This document shows positions 17,849-26,366 of a stretch of DNA of 64,000 bases, piece by piece; position 1 is the first letter of the stretch, and the number at the start of each line of letters is the position of its first letter. The translations under genes were made by a program, and so were the position numbers. Source of the DNA: Pseudodesulfovibrio nedwellii (GTDB lineage: Bacteria > Desulfobacterota > Desulfovibrionia > Desulfovibrionales > Desulfovibrionaceae); NCBI RefSeq assembly GCF_027923765.1, contig NZ_AP026709.1:1-64000 (forward strand), given 5' to 3'. Below the pieces are notes generated by a model that was given only the letters and a program-made list of their open reading frames with translations, was not told where the DNA came from and ran no database searches.

Positions 17849-19165
17849 TTATACGTCGCTGAACTGTTTCTCCAGCATGATGGCCAAAATGGTTTTGTCG
17901 GTTTGGATCATGCCGTCCACGGCCAACGTGCCGACGTTGCGCATGGTGTCCTCGGGCGATTGACCTATGATGCCGTCCGTGTGGTGTACGTTGACACCTT
18001 GGAGCGAAAATAAAGCGGCTTGAACAGCTGTGCCGGCGGCCGTGGCGAGCTTGAGTGCGCACCCGGTTTTGGCTCCGTCGCAGATGATGCCTGCCAAGTC
18101 TTCAAGGAGATTTTTGATAGCCCCGGCAATATGCTTTGCGTCTCCGCCGAGAAGGAATGTGATACCTGCGGTTGCTCCGGCCCCTGCGGCTACAGAACAG
18201 CCACAGATGGCGGATAACCGGCCTGTATGTGCTTTGACGTAGGCCGTAATGATATGGGAGAGGGCAATGGCTTCCAGTACAGATTTGATCTCAATGTCGT
18301 CCACGTAATCCTTGATGGCCCAAATGGGCAGGATGGCGGTCAAGCCGTGGTTGCCGGAACCGGCAGAACTCATGGCAGGCAATGGTGCGCCGGACATACG
18401 AGCGTCGGCAGCGCCGGAAGCGAGAATACGTGCTGCCAGCATCATGTCTTTTTTAATGAGTCCTTGACGCACAAGGCGTTCCAGGGTTTTTCCCACGCCG
18501 AGGCCGAGACCATACTTGAGGCCTTGTTCGGCCAGACGCATGTTGACGTCCACGCCTTCCTGTAGAAATGCGAAGTCGTCATCATCCAACTGGTCGGTCA
18601 TGGCGATGAGGTCGTTGAGAGACAGACCCTTGAGCCATTCTTCCATGGCGGCCACGGGCGATGGAGTGCCTTCGGGGCGAACCTCGATAAGCGGGCTTTC
18701 AACGGGGGAGCCGTTGAGGGTTAGCGACGTGATGTTGTCGTGTAATCCTTCAATAACGGATTCAACAACGTTGTTGCCGGATATCACCTTGGTGCGAATG
18801 AGTAACCCCTGCTGGTCTCTGAGCAGCGTAACGGTCACCTTGTTGTCGGCAATGGCTTTTTTTGCATCGGCCACGAATTCGTCGTTAATCGGTTGCAGTA
18901 CTTCCAGACGCAGAGCGGGGTCGCCGCCGACAGCGCCGAGAGCTGCTGCCATATCCAGACCGGAGAGACCTTTGGCTCCCGGGATGGAAACGGCCAGACC
19001 GTTTTTATATACATTGGGGTCCACGGCGATTTCGAGGGAATCGAAATCCTTGGACGGGAGCAGGGACATGGCAGAGGCCGCGCCGAGAGCAATGGCGACC
19101 GGCTCGGTACAGCCAAGGGCTGGGGCGACTTGAATGCTGAGAACGTCTTTAACCGTGAATTTCAT
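17849..19165 (-). CDS. CyuA/UPF0597-family L-cysteine desulfidase-like protein
   Basis: A 438-aa protein of the serine dehydratase alpha-like family. Members such as CyuA/YhaM and the archaeal cysteine desulfidase split L-cysteine into pyruvate, ammonia and sulfide using a [4Fe-4S] cluster. Conserved pieces are GCTEP (Cys19), ICGCSVAAGAGAT (Cys321, Cys323), ICDGAKTGCALK (Cys362, Cys369) and SSAGSGNHG near 266-274. The Cys set fits a cluster-binding enzyme. It follows a small Cys-rich gene by 5 bp, so the two form an operon. A related L-serine ammonia-lyase activity is an alternative. Confidence 0.8.
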   Translation of the reverse strand: MKFTVKDVLSIQVAPALGCTEPVAIALGAASAMSLLPSKDFDSLEIAVDPNVYKNGLAVSIPGAKGLSGLDMAAALGAVGGDPALRLEVLQPINDEFVADAKKAIADNKVTVTLLRDQQGLLIRTKVISGNNVVESVIEGLHDNITSLTLNGSPVESPLIEVRPEGTPSPVAAMEEWLKGLSLNDLIAMTDQLDDDDFAFLQEGVDVNMRLAEQGLKYGLGLGVGKTLERLVRQGLIKKDMMLAARILASGAADARMSGAPLPAMSSAGSGNHGLTAILPIWAIKDYVDDIEIKSVLEAIALSHIITAYVKAHTGRLSAICGCSVAAGAGATAGITFLLGGDAKHIAGAIKNLLEDLAGIICDGAKTGCALKLATAAGTAVQAALFSLQGVNVHHTDGIIGQSPEDTMRNVGTLAVDGMIQTDKTILAIMLEKQFSDV

Positions 19166-19170
19166 GATGT

Positions 19171-19692
19171 CTACTTTTTTACAGTGCTTTTGGGACAGGT
19201 GTCGCTCATGTAGCAGACTTCGCAGCCACCTGCATATGGGTAAGGAGTGAGAACGGCATATTTACGATTGACGGTGCCTTCATCATTCCAGGTCAGACCA
19301 AGTTCCTTGAATGCGCCGAGAACGCCTTCACCCGGACGGGGCAACGGGGCACATTTGCCAGTCTGTAATTCGGGGATGAATCCTTGAGCGGAACTCATGA
19401 CCATGGTGATGGCCAGTGCATGAAAGAGAAGGCCGTGTGTGGGGGAATCCTGCCAGATTCCTTCGATGTTATCTTCTACCGCTTCATCGAGAAAAATGAG
19501 AATGAATTTGCCTTCTCCTTCAGCGTTGGACAATTCGTACGCCTTGAGGCTTTCTGTGGCCCATTTGTCCCAGAAGGTTTCGAAATCTTCAAGGAGGTCG
19601 CCTTCGATGCGGGTTTCTCCCGCCACTTCCATGAAATACATCATGTCGAATTCCGGCTGTGGGGTCAGGGGCTTTATGTCGAATTTGGGCAT
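19171..19692 (-). CDS. Cys-rich hypothetical protein, partner of the CyuA-like gene
   Basis: A 173-aa cytoplasmic protein I do not recognise. The acidic N-terminal two-thirds are followed by a Gly-Pro-rich stretch and a C-terminal cluster GGCEVCYMSDTCPKS (Cys157, Cys160, Cys166), which with Cys114 could bind a metal or iron-sulfur cluster. It sits directly upstream of the desulfidase-like gene on the same strand, hinting at cluster delivery, redox coupling or assembly for that enzyme. That link is positional only. Confidence 0.6.
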   Translation of the reverse strand: MPKFDIKPLTPQPEFDMMYFMEVAGETRIEGDLLEDFETFWDKWATESLKAYELSNAEGEGKFILIFLDEAVEDNIEGIWQDSPTHGLLFHALAITMVMSSAQGFIPELQTGKCAPLPRPGEGVLGAFKELGLTWNDEGTVNRKYAVLTPYPYAGGCEVCYMSDTCPKSTVKK

Positions 19693-19879
19693 GTATCTTC
19701 TCCTGAAAAGGTATCGTTGTTGTGAGGAGGCTCTGATTACCTCTTTTCTCGATTCCTCTCAAGTTTTACGACTATGCGTTGCACTTGGGAGGTAAGTCGG
19801 GTTATATATCAATCAACTTGAAGTATATACGGCGCATGCTTTGTCAACACCTCATGAAAACGCGAACACTGGAGATTGA

Positions 19880-21631
19880 ATGCCTGCAGAACGAGGTGAA
19901 CCGCTCTTTCAGAAGTTGAAAAGACCGAATATCAGGTATCTCCTTCTCGCCATACTTATTGGCGTACTCGCCGGGTACGGCGCAGTCCTTTTTAAGTTCG
20001 TCCTCAAATTCATGCAATGGGTGTTTTATCAGGACACCAATGATTTCATGACCTTTGCCAAGACCATTCCGGTTTGGGTGAAAATTGTCATGCCTGCCGC
20101 GGGTGGCCTGGTGGTCGGGCTTGTCGTTACAAACTTTGCGGCAGAGGCAAAGGGCCACGGGGTGCCTGAAGTCATGCAGGCTATCGCTCTTCGGGGCGGA
20201 CGTATTCGAAAGAGGGTCGCAGCGGCCAAGATTTTTGCGTCAGCCGTGACCATTGGTTCAGGTGGCTCTGTGGGCCGAGAAGGTCCCATGGTGCAGATCG
20301 GCGCGTCCATCGGGTCTTCTATTGGGCAGATGTTCAAGACACCCAGTGTGCATATGAAAACCATGGTTGGATGTGGTGCGGCAGCCGGTATTGCGGCGAC
20401 CTTTAATGCGCCCATTGCGGGTGTGTTGTTCGCTCTTGAAATTATTATTGGCGATTTTGGGGTCATGCAGTTTTCCCCGGTGGTTTTGTCATCGGTCACG
20501 GCCACGGCCATTTCCAGATATTATTTTGGTGATTTTCCTCATTTCGACATCCCGGAATATTCCATTGTCACTTTGTGGGAATATTTGTTTTATCCCGTGC
20601 TCGGTGTTGTTTCGGGGCTTGTCGGTTTGTCGTTCACCAAAATTTTATATTGGTTTGAGGATGGGTTCGACGCCATAGCAATTCCCGAGTGGATTAAGCC
20701 TGCTATCGGCGGTGCATTGCTCGGCGTTGTCTTCGCCGTATTTCCGCAGGTTTTTGGCGTCGGATATGGGGCCATGAATGTGGCGCTGGTCAATCAGATG
20801 GAATTTCAACTCCTGTTTGTTTTGATTTTTGTGAAGATACTAGCTTCATCAATTACATTAGGATCAGGCGGATCGGGTGGTATCTTCGCACCATCATTGT
20901 TTCTTGGGTGCATGACCGGCGGGGCCTTTGGATTCGTGGTTCATTTTTTGTTTCCGGCACATACGGCCATGCCCGGCGCGTACGCTCTTGTTGCCATGGG
21001 CGGTGTTGTGGCTGGAACAACCTATGCGCCCATTACCGCTATTTTGATTATTTTCGAGATGACTTCGGATTATTCGATCATCCTTCCGCTTATGCTGACC
21101 TGTATTACGGCCACAGTTATGAATTCCACTATTGAGCGGGCGTCTATCTATACGACCAAGTTGCTTCGGCGTGGTATCGATATCGAGGCTGGTCGAGAAC
21201 GACACCTTCTCGACCATATTGTGGTGAAAGAGGTCATGACGCATGAGTTTGTGACCATTCCGGCGTCGGCTCCCTTGTCTCAGATCATCTGGACCTTCAA
21301 GACCGAGAATGCTCCCTATCTGCATGTCGTGGATGGCGAAGGGCGATTGACTGGTATTATTTCCTTCCGTGATATTCGGGCGGTCCTGAATGAAGAGGGG
21401 TTGCTTGAATTGATCATCGCCCATGATCTCGCTACCCGTGATTTGGTCACTGTGACCACGGACGATACATTGCAGGAAGCCTTGGACAAGATCACGGACA
21501 GAGGGGTGTCTCAGGTGCCTGTGTTGACTTCTGGCAGGGAGCAGAGGTTGGCCGGAACGCTGACTGAATCGGCGATCAACGGAGCCTATAATTCTGCCAT
21601 CGTCAAAGCAGAGCTTGCCGGGGGACGCTAA
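19880..21631 (+). CDS. CLC-family anion channel/transporter with CBS domains
   Basis: A 583-aa inner-membrane CLC protein. The gating-glutamate motif GREGP lies within GSGGSVGREGP (126-136), so Glu134 is the equivalent of E. coli Glu148. The selectivity loop reads GHGVPEV (92-98), not the classical GSGIPE, so the chloride-coordinating Ser is a His. About ten hydrophobic segments fill residues 18-430; two CBS domains (about 450-510 and 520-575) follow, a regulatory feature rarely present in E. coli-type ClcA. GGAGAT precedes the ATG. Confidence 0.88.
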   Translation: MPAERGEPLFQKLKRPNIRYLLLAILIGVLAGYGAVLFKFVLKFMQWVFYQDTNDFMTFAKTIPVWVKIVMPAAGGLVVGLVVTNFAAEAKGHGVPEVMQAIALRGGRIRKRVAAAKIFASAVTIGSGGSVGREGPMVQIGASIGSSIGQMFKTPSVHMKTMVGCGAAAGIAATFNAPIAGVLFALEIIIGDFGVMQFSPVVLSSVTATAISRYYFGDFPHFDIPEYSIVTLWEYLFYPVLGVVSGLVGLSFTKILYWFEDGFDAIAIPEWIKPAIGGALLGVVFAVFPQVFGVGYGAMNVALVNQMEFQLLFVLIFVKILASSITLGSGGSGGIFAPSLFLGCMTGGAFGFVVHFLFPAHTAMPGAYALVAMGGVVAGTTYAPITAILIIFEMTSDYSIILPLMLTCITATVMNSTIERASIYTTKLLRRGIDIEAGRERHLLDHIVVKEVMTHEFVTIPASAPLSQIIWTFKTENAPYLHVVDGEGRLTGIISFRDIRAVLNEEGLLELIIAHDLATRDLVTVTTDDTLQEALDKITDRGVSQVPVLTSGREQRLAGTLTESAINGAYNSAIVKAELAGGR

Positions 21632-21719
21632 TCCGGTTTTCATTGAGAGGCAAAAGGGTTTGTGCTAAATCCCGGTCATCGGCCGTGCTGGTCGAAATGA
21701 TTTTCGAGGAATGACGAAT

Positions 21720-22241
21720 ATGAGTGAGATCAGGATATCCGTGACTCTGTCCCTGGATGAAAAACATCCCGAGGACGGTTATATTGACTTCAATCTGTCT
21801 GTGGACGGGCAGTATCTGCATGAGGTTGGCGTCTATATCGACCCTGTGAATTTGGTCACCTCAGCCTCTATTTTCGGTGAGTTTTTCATCTACACCTGCG
21901 ACTGTGGCAACCCTGCCTGTCAGGGCATTGAAGAAGGCGTCAATGTCTCCCATACTCCGGAAACAGTTGTTTGGCGGCTCAAGAATCCTATTTCCTGGCC
22001 CCCTGACGAATCTAGACCGGAATGGGCACACGATGCGGAGTTTGTTTTTCCGAAAGATATGTATCTTCAACAGATTTCCATTGCGTTGGATCATGCAAAG
22101 CGATTGGCGCGAGGCTTCAATCTTTCCGGCAAACTCTGGGTTGGTCCAGATTTGACTATTGAAGCATTGATGGCTCTGGAAGTTCCCCAGCAAGAGAGCG
22201 AATTCTTTGCCATTGAGCCGGAAGGTCGCGCTGTTCACTAA
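21720..22241 (+). CDS. Hypothetical protein with a CXCX4C motif
   Basis: A 173-aa cytoplasmic protein of unknown function. A beta-rich N-terminal half leads into TCDCGNPACQGIEEGV (Cys60, Cys62, Cys67), resembling a small metal-binding loop, followed by an aromatic segment WRLKNPISWP and a long helix (QQISIALDHAKRLARGF). The ATG at 21720 has GAGGA nine bases upstream; an ATG three codons earlier directly abuts that site and is disfavoured. Confidence 0.6.
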   Translation: MSEIRISVTLSLDEKHPEDGYIDFNLSVDGQYLHEVGVYIDPVNLVTSASIFGEFFIYTCDCGNPACQGIEEGVNVSHTPETVVWRLKNPISWPPDESRPEWAHDAEFVFPKDMYLQQISIALDHAKRLARGFNLSGKLWVGPDLTIEALMALEVPQQESEFFAIEPEGRAVH

Positions 22242-22245
22242 AGAT

Positions 22246-22274
22246 TTGCCTTCGGTCTAAAAGTTCACTATAGT
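22246..22274 (+). promoter_or_regulatory. Promoter upstream of the small ORF and STM3941-like gene
   Basis: -35 TTGCCT (22246-22251), exactly 17 bp, -10 TATAGT (22269-22274), starting just after the preceding stop codon. Confidence 0.55.
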
Positions 22275-22321
22275 TTTCATACTTGCTCAGGCTGCTTTTC
22301 CGGAACCCCGGAGGAGCAGAT

Positions 22322-22417
22322 ATGTCTGTTTATATCCCCAATCAGAGTCGTTCAGTTCGTGCTCGCTTTTTGCGTGCACCGCCTTTTTGCGTGGTGCTGC
22401 GGGGGGCGCGGCATTGA
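22322..22417 (+). CDS. Possible 31-residue Arg-rich small ORF
   Basis: ATG to TGA open frame beginning MSVYIPNQSRSVRARFLRAP, with a strong GGAGGAG ribosome binding site 5 bp upstream (22310-22316). It lies behind the 22246-22274 promoter and ahead of the next gene. Five Arg residues lie at or beyond residue 10. It could be a leader peptide or a small basic protein; a chance ORF in a non-coding leader remains possible. A GGGTCG/CGACCC hairpin (22439-22456) sits between it and the next gene. Confidence 0.4.
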   Translation: MSVYIPNQSRSVRARFLRAPPFCVVLRGARH

Positions 22418-22507
22418 CTTTTGATAGTGTCAGGGCTTGGGTCGTCTTTGCGACCCGCGGGAGGAGTGCCTGGTTTCGCAGTATCTTTTACGAAACAGGT
22501 TACACCT

Positions 22508-23056
22508 ATGTTGTATGTACCAATCAAAATCTATCCTAATCGGCGGAGTGTCCGAGGGTGCATCGTGTGTGCAGCCCTGTGGCTGGGACTGGCCTTGGCC
22601 GGATTCCATTTCATTAACGTTATTGATGCGAAAGTGGCGGTATATTCTCTCTGTATGGTGGGATTCGCGGTGTGTGTGATTAATGGTATCGCAGCCATGA
22701 CACATCAGCCCATGATCAAGATACTCGATGACCGTTTCTCGGTGTATACGCCTTTTGGTTACGCCATGATCCGGTTTGGAGAAGTCTTGATTTTTAAGCG
22801 AGGGCGGGTGCCTTTTATGGGAACGTTGCGCGTGGAAATCAATAAATCCGCGCGTGCTAAATTCCCTTCGGCGTTCGGTAAACTCTTGTATTCCGTGGTG
22901 GGGTTACGATTCACCAATACGGTGTCCATTCCGGGCTTCATGCTTGGGGCAAATCCGGAGTCTGTTGTCCAAATGTTGGAGAAGCGTCGGTTGGCCGCAA
23001 TTCGATTGGAAGCCATCGGCGATTATAACCCCACGGCATTGACATCAGTCGTCTGA
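22508..23056 (+). CDS. Small membrane protein, STM3941-like
   Basis: A 182-aa protein with two N-terminal hydrophobic helices (about 18-37 and 43-65) and a soluble C-terminal part (DDRFSVYTPFGYAMIRFGEVLIF) resembling the PH-like domain of STM3941-type proteins. The resemblance is from memory and moderate. The ATG at 22508 is chosen because longer in-frame starts add residues overlapping the upstream hairpin; the ribosome binding site (AGG, 8 bp upstream) is weak, so the start is uncertain. It ends at a bidirectional terminator. Confidence 0.55.
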   Translation: MLYVPIKIYPNRRSVRGCIVCAALWLGLALAGFHFINVIDAKVAVYSLCMVGFAVCVINGIAAMTHQPMIKILDDRFSVYTPFGYAMIRFGEVLIFKRGRVPFMGTLRVEINKSARAKFPSAFGKLLYSVVGLRFTNTVSIPGFMLGANPESVVQMLEKRRLAAIRLEAIGDYNPTALTSVV

Positions 23057-23067
23057 TTACAATGGAA

Positions 23068-23111
23068 AACCGGGAAACCCTTTGTTACAGGGCTTCCCGG
23101 TTCTATTTTTG
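23068..23111. terminator. Bidirectional terminator between convergent genes
   Basis: Stem AACCGGGAA-A-CCCT (23068-23081) with AGGG-C-TTCCCGGTT (23089-23102), one internal mismatch, followed by a T-rich tail on the plus strand and a TTTTCC tail on the minus strand. Confidence 0.85.
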
Positions 23112-23126
23112 TTGTCGTCAAACGTT

Positions 23127-23573
23127 CTAAATCTCAATCTTGACGATGACCTTGTGCAGTATACCGTCAGAAATCGTGGGCAGGTGTGCGTCTTCCGGGA
23201 AGAAGATGGCAAACATACCGGGTGTAACATCTGCACAGACTGTGGGAGCGTCTTCGTAAAAAGCCAGATCCTTGGTATCATCAGATTCTTCAGTTTTCGA
23301 GCCGAGATCTTTACGAGCTTTCCATCCCATGGTGTCCACACCTTCAACTACATATTGAATGTCGATGTGGGTGTCGTGTGTCTCAATGGCAGCCTCGGCA
23401 GCCTTGCGGCCCGGGCCTTTTGCAACCCATGCGTAGGAGGCGTCGCCGTCGATGTCATGACGTCCTTCGGGCAGGGAGGCCAAATCTTCCCGGCGTAACA
23501 GGGCAAACGCCGCTGCAAAGGCCGGATGAAGGTTAGCGTAGAGGTCCGCGTTTTCCAGTGTATCCAGAATCAT
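23127..23573 (-). CDS. YhcH/YjgK/YiaL-family protein
   Basis: A 148-aa cupin-like beta-sandwich protein of the YhcH/YjgK/YiaL (DUF386) family. Family marks are THIDIQYVVEG, GWKARKDL, PGMFAIFFPEDAHLP and a C-terminal KVIVKIEI. Relatives bind metal through His and Glu residues and are implicated in sugar or sialic-acid metabolism. Here the gene overlaps lpdA by 4 bp at the end of the glycine cleavage operon, an unusual setting. No sugar genes are nearby, so the physiological role is unclear. Confidence 0.85.
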   Translation of the reverse strand: MILDTLENADLYANLHPAFAAAFALLRREDLASLPEGRHDIDGDASYAWVAKGPGRKAAEAAIETHDTHIDIQYVVEGVDTMGWKARKDLGSKTEESDDTKDLAFYEDAPTVCADVTPGMFAIFFPEDAHLPTISDGILHKVIVKIEI

Positions 23574-24934
23574 TGTATATCCTTTCGTTCTGCCTTGAGA
23601 GCCATGAGCAGCGCTTCGTCTAGAGATGGGTGTGAGAAGATGATGGAATGTATGTCTTCGGCAGTCCAGTCTTGCTGGATGATCATGGTTGCCGCCGTGG
23701 TCAGTCGGGAGACTTCATGGCCGACAGCGGTGATACCGACGACCTTGCCGCCTGACCAGACTACTTTGACGAACCCCTGAGTGAAGGCGTGGGCTTGTGC
23801 CATGGGATTGGCAGCCAACTGGGCACGAGAGGTCTGGCAGGTGTCAAAATCGGTCAGGAAGGCCTCATTTTCCATGGCACCTACACGCATGGCTTCGGGG
23901 GCGCCGTATAAGACACTTGGCACCGGGCCGGATGTGTAGGGCGTGTCGATTTTACCAGCAGCGTGTGCGGCGACATAATGCGCCTGATGCGCGGCTGCGT
24001 GGGCCAACTGAATCTGGCCGTTGGCATCACCTATGGCGTAGATGTTTGGTGCGGCAATGAAATGCTCGTCCACCTGAATCTGGTTGAACTGCAACGTAAT
24101 GCCTGCTTCTTCAAGGCCGATATCCTGTGTGACGGGACCTCGTCCGACAGCAACCAAAGCCTTGTCAGCCGTGATTTGTTCGCCGGATTCCAAGGTAAGC
24201 AAAGCTTTGCCGTCCACGGTGCGCACACCGGAAACACGTTTTTCCAGCAAGATGTCCCACTTCCACCGTTTGAAGGTGGAACGCAGTGCTTTTGAGACTT
24301 CCGGGTCTTCCAACGGAGCAACGCGATCCATGGCATCCACCACGGTGATTTTCGCGCCGAATCGGTGGGCGACTTGAGCCATTTCCAATCCGATGAAGCC
24401 AGCGCCAACCACGATGAGAGATTCGGGCATGGTTTCCATGGAAAGAAACATGTCTGAGTCCAGTACGCAGTCATTGTCTGGTTCAAGGCCCGGAAAGAAA
24501 ATGGGCTTTGAACCGGTTGCGACAACCAGTTTCTTATATTCAATCTTTTGCTCGCCATCGGCTGTTGCGATAGAGACGGTGCCTTCACCGGACAGCGAAC
24601 CAAGTCCTTCGACAAGGTCGATACCGAGCTTTTTGAGTTGCATACCCATGGCTTTGCGTGTGCCGGTCAGGTGTTTTTGCACCCGGCCCTGCAACGCGGC
24701 GAAATCGATATGTATTTCGCCGGTCGCAATTTTCATTTTGGCCTGATTATGCAGTTCCTCGATGGCAGAAGTCGCGCCGAGCCAGAGTTTGGTCGGGATA
24801 CATCCTCGGTTCAGGCAGGTGCCTCCCAGGAAGTCCTTTTCCACCAGCGCGACCGAAAGTCCGAGACCGGCGGCTTCAACGGCGCAGTCAAACCCTCCGG
24901 GGCCTGAGCCGATTACCACGAGATCATAAGTCAT
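23570..24934 (-). CDS. lpdA: Dihydrolipoyl dehydrogenase
   Basis: FAD flavoprotein that reoxidises dihydrolipoamide on GcvH with NAD. The dinucleotide motif GSGPGG is at residues 9-14, the redox disulfide GGTCLNRGCIPTK has Cys40 and Cys45, and the C-terminal active-site stretch FSHPSLDEAL is present (His-Pro, with a Leu-Asp in place of the usual Thr-Leu-Ser). The start MTYDLVV at 24934 is preferred over one 12 codons upstream because the flavin fold begins there; it overlaps gcvPB by 11 bp. Length 454 aa is typical. Confidence 0.9.
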   Translation of the reverse strand: MTYDLVVIGSGPGGFDCAVEAAGLGLSVALVEKDFLGGTCLNRGCIPTKLWLGATSAIEELHNQAKMKIATGEIHIDFAALQGRVQKHLTGTRKAMGMQLKKLGIDLVEGLGSLSGEGTVSIATADGEQKIEYKKLVVATGSKPIFFPGLEPDNDCVLDSDMFLSMETMPESLIVVGAGFIGLEMAQVAHRFGAKITVVDAMDRVAPLEDPEVSKALRSTFKRWKWDILLEKRVSGVRTVDGKALLTLESGEQITADKALVAVGRGPVTQDIGLEEAGITLQFNQIQVDEHFIAAPNIYAIGDANGQIQLAHAAAHQAHYVAAHAAGKIDTPYTSGPVPSVLYGAPEAMRVGAMENEAFLTDFDTCQTSRAQLAANPMAQAHAFTQGFVKVVWSGGKVVGITAVGHEVSRLTTAATMIIQQDWTAEDIHSIIFSHPSLDEALLMALKAERKDIQ

Positions 24935-26366
24935 CAGTAAGCTCCATGGCGCGTGCGGCCGTGGTTTCATCCAGTCGGGTCACGGGCAGGGTCACGGGTG
25001 CGGAGGTCAAGGCCTCGGGGTTGGTGTCTACCAGTTCAGCCAATTCGATGAGATCGTCGATGAATCCGTCAAGCGTTGCCTTGTTCTCGGTTTCAGTCGG
25101 TTCGATCATGATTGCTTCCGGCACGATGAGCGGGAAGTATATGGTCGGTGCGTGATGTCCTTTGTCGAGCAGCCCCTTGGCGAAGTCCAGAGCGCGAACG
25201 CCTTTCTTGGCCTGCGGGGACGCGCTGGCAACGAATTCATGCATGCAAATGCGGTCGTAGGGGACCTCGAAATGGTCGTCCAGACGTTTTCGCATGTAGT
25301 TTGCGGCCAGCACTGCGTTTTCGGAGGCGCGGGTCAGGCCGACACCGCCAAGGCGCAGGATGTAGGCATATGCCTTCAGGTATACGCCAAAGTTGCCGTA
25401 AAACGGAGCGACGTAGCCGATGGATTTTGGATAATTGTAATCGAGGAAGAACTGGCCGTCCTCCTGCTTCGCCACGCGGGAGATGGGCAGGAAGGGAACC
25501 AGTCGTTCGGAGACGCCGACCGGACCGGAACCGGGACCGCCGCCGCCGTGCGGAGTAGCCATGGTTTTGTGCAGGTTCCAGTGAACGATGTCGAAACCAA
25601 CATCGCCCACGCGCATTTTGCCCATGATCGCGTTGAGGTTCGCTCCATCGTAGTAGAGGAGTGCGTCCACCTTTCTGAGCATCTTGACGATCTCGGGCAG
25701 GTGTTTTTCGAACAGTCCCAATGTGTTGGGACAGGTCATCATCATACCAGCCACTTCGTCGTCCAGTACTGCGGCCAGAGCTTCGGGATCAACAATGCCG
25801 TCTTTGGATTCGATGGACACGATTTCGTAACCAGCGATGGTGGCGGATGCCGGATTTGTTCCGTGGGCGGAGTCGGGGATGATGATTTTTGTTTTCTTGT
25901 TGCCCTTGTCCTTGTGATAGGCGGCAATGAGCATGACACCTGTTAGCTCGCCGTGGGCGCCAGCCATGGGGTGCATGGTGTAGGCGGCCATGCCGGTGAT
26001 TTCAGCCAGCATGTTTTCGGTTTCGTACATGACTTCAAGTGCGCCCTGACAGAGTCCGCCCGCGCCTTGCAACTGCGGTAGTACCGGATGCAGACGGGTG
26101 AATCCGGGCATGGCGGCTACGACTTCCGTGAATTTGGGGTTGTACTTCATGGTACATGAACCCAAGGGATAGAAGTTGCCGTCCACGCCGTAGTTGCGTT
26201 GGGAGAGCTTGGTGAAGTGGCGAACCACATCCAGTTCACTGGCGGAAGGCAGGCCGATGTCGCCATCACGCAGTAGTTCTGAAGGAATGTATGCCTCTTC
26301 GGCAACGCCTTCGCAGGGCCAACATCCTTCGCGTCCGGCTACGGATTTTTCGAATATGGTTTTCAT
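24924..26366 (-). CDS. gcvPB: Glycine dehydrogenase (decarboxylating) subunit 2
   Basis: C-terminal half of the split P-protein, the PLP enzyme that decarboxylates glycine and passes aminomethyl to lipoylated GcvH. The PLP lysine lies in VHWNLHKTMATPHGGGG (Lys267), with ADSAHGT-type PDSAHGTNPASA at 165-176 and GANLNAI nearby. Length 480 aa is standard for the two-subunit type. It overlaps gcvPA by 4 bp (ATGA). Confidence 0.95.
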   Translation of the reverse strand: MKTIFEKSVAGREGCWPCEGVAEEAYIPSELLRDGDIGLPSASELDVVRHFTKLSQRNYGVDGNFYPLGSCTMKYNPKFTEVVAAMPGFTRLHPVLPQLQGAGGLCQGALEVMYETENMLAEITGMAAYTMHPMAGAHGELTGVMLIAAYHKDKGNKKTKIIIPDSAHGTNPASATIAGYEIVSIESKDGIVDPEALAAVLDDEVAGMMMTCPNTLGLFEKHLPEIVKMLRKVDALLYYDGANLNAIMGKMRVGDVGFDIVHWNLHKTMATPHGGGGPGSGPVGVSERLVPFLPISRVAKQEDGQFFLDYNYPKSIGYVAPFYGNFGVYLKAYAYILRLGGVGLTRASENAVLAANYMRKRLDDHFEVPYDRICMHEFVASASPQAKKGVRALDFAKGLLDKGHHAPTIYFPLIVPEAIMIEPTETENKATLDGFIDDLIELAELVDTNPEALTSAPVTLPVTRLDETTAARAMELTDDL

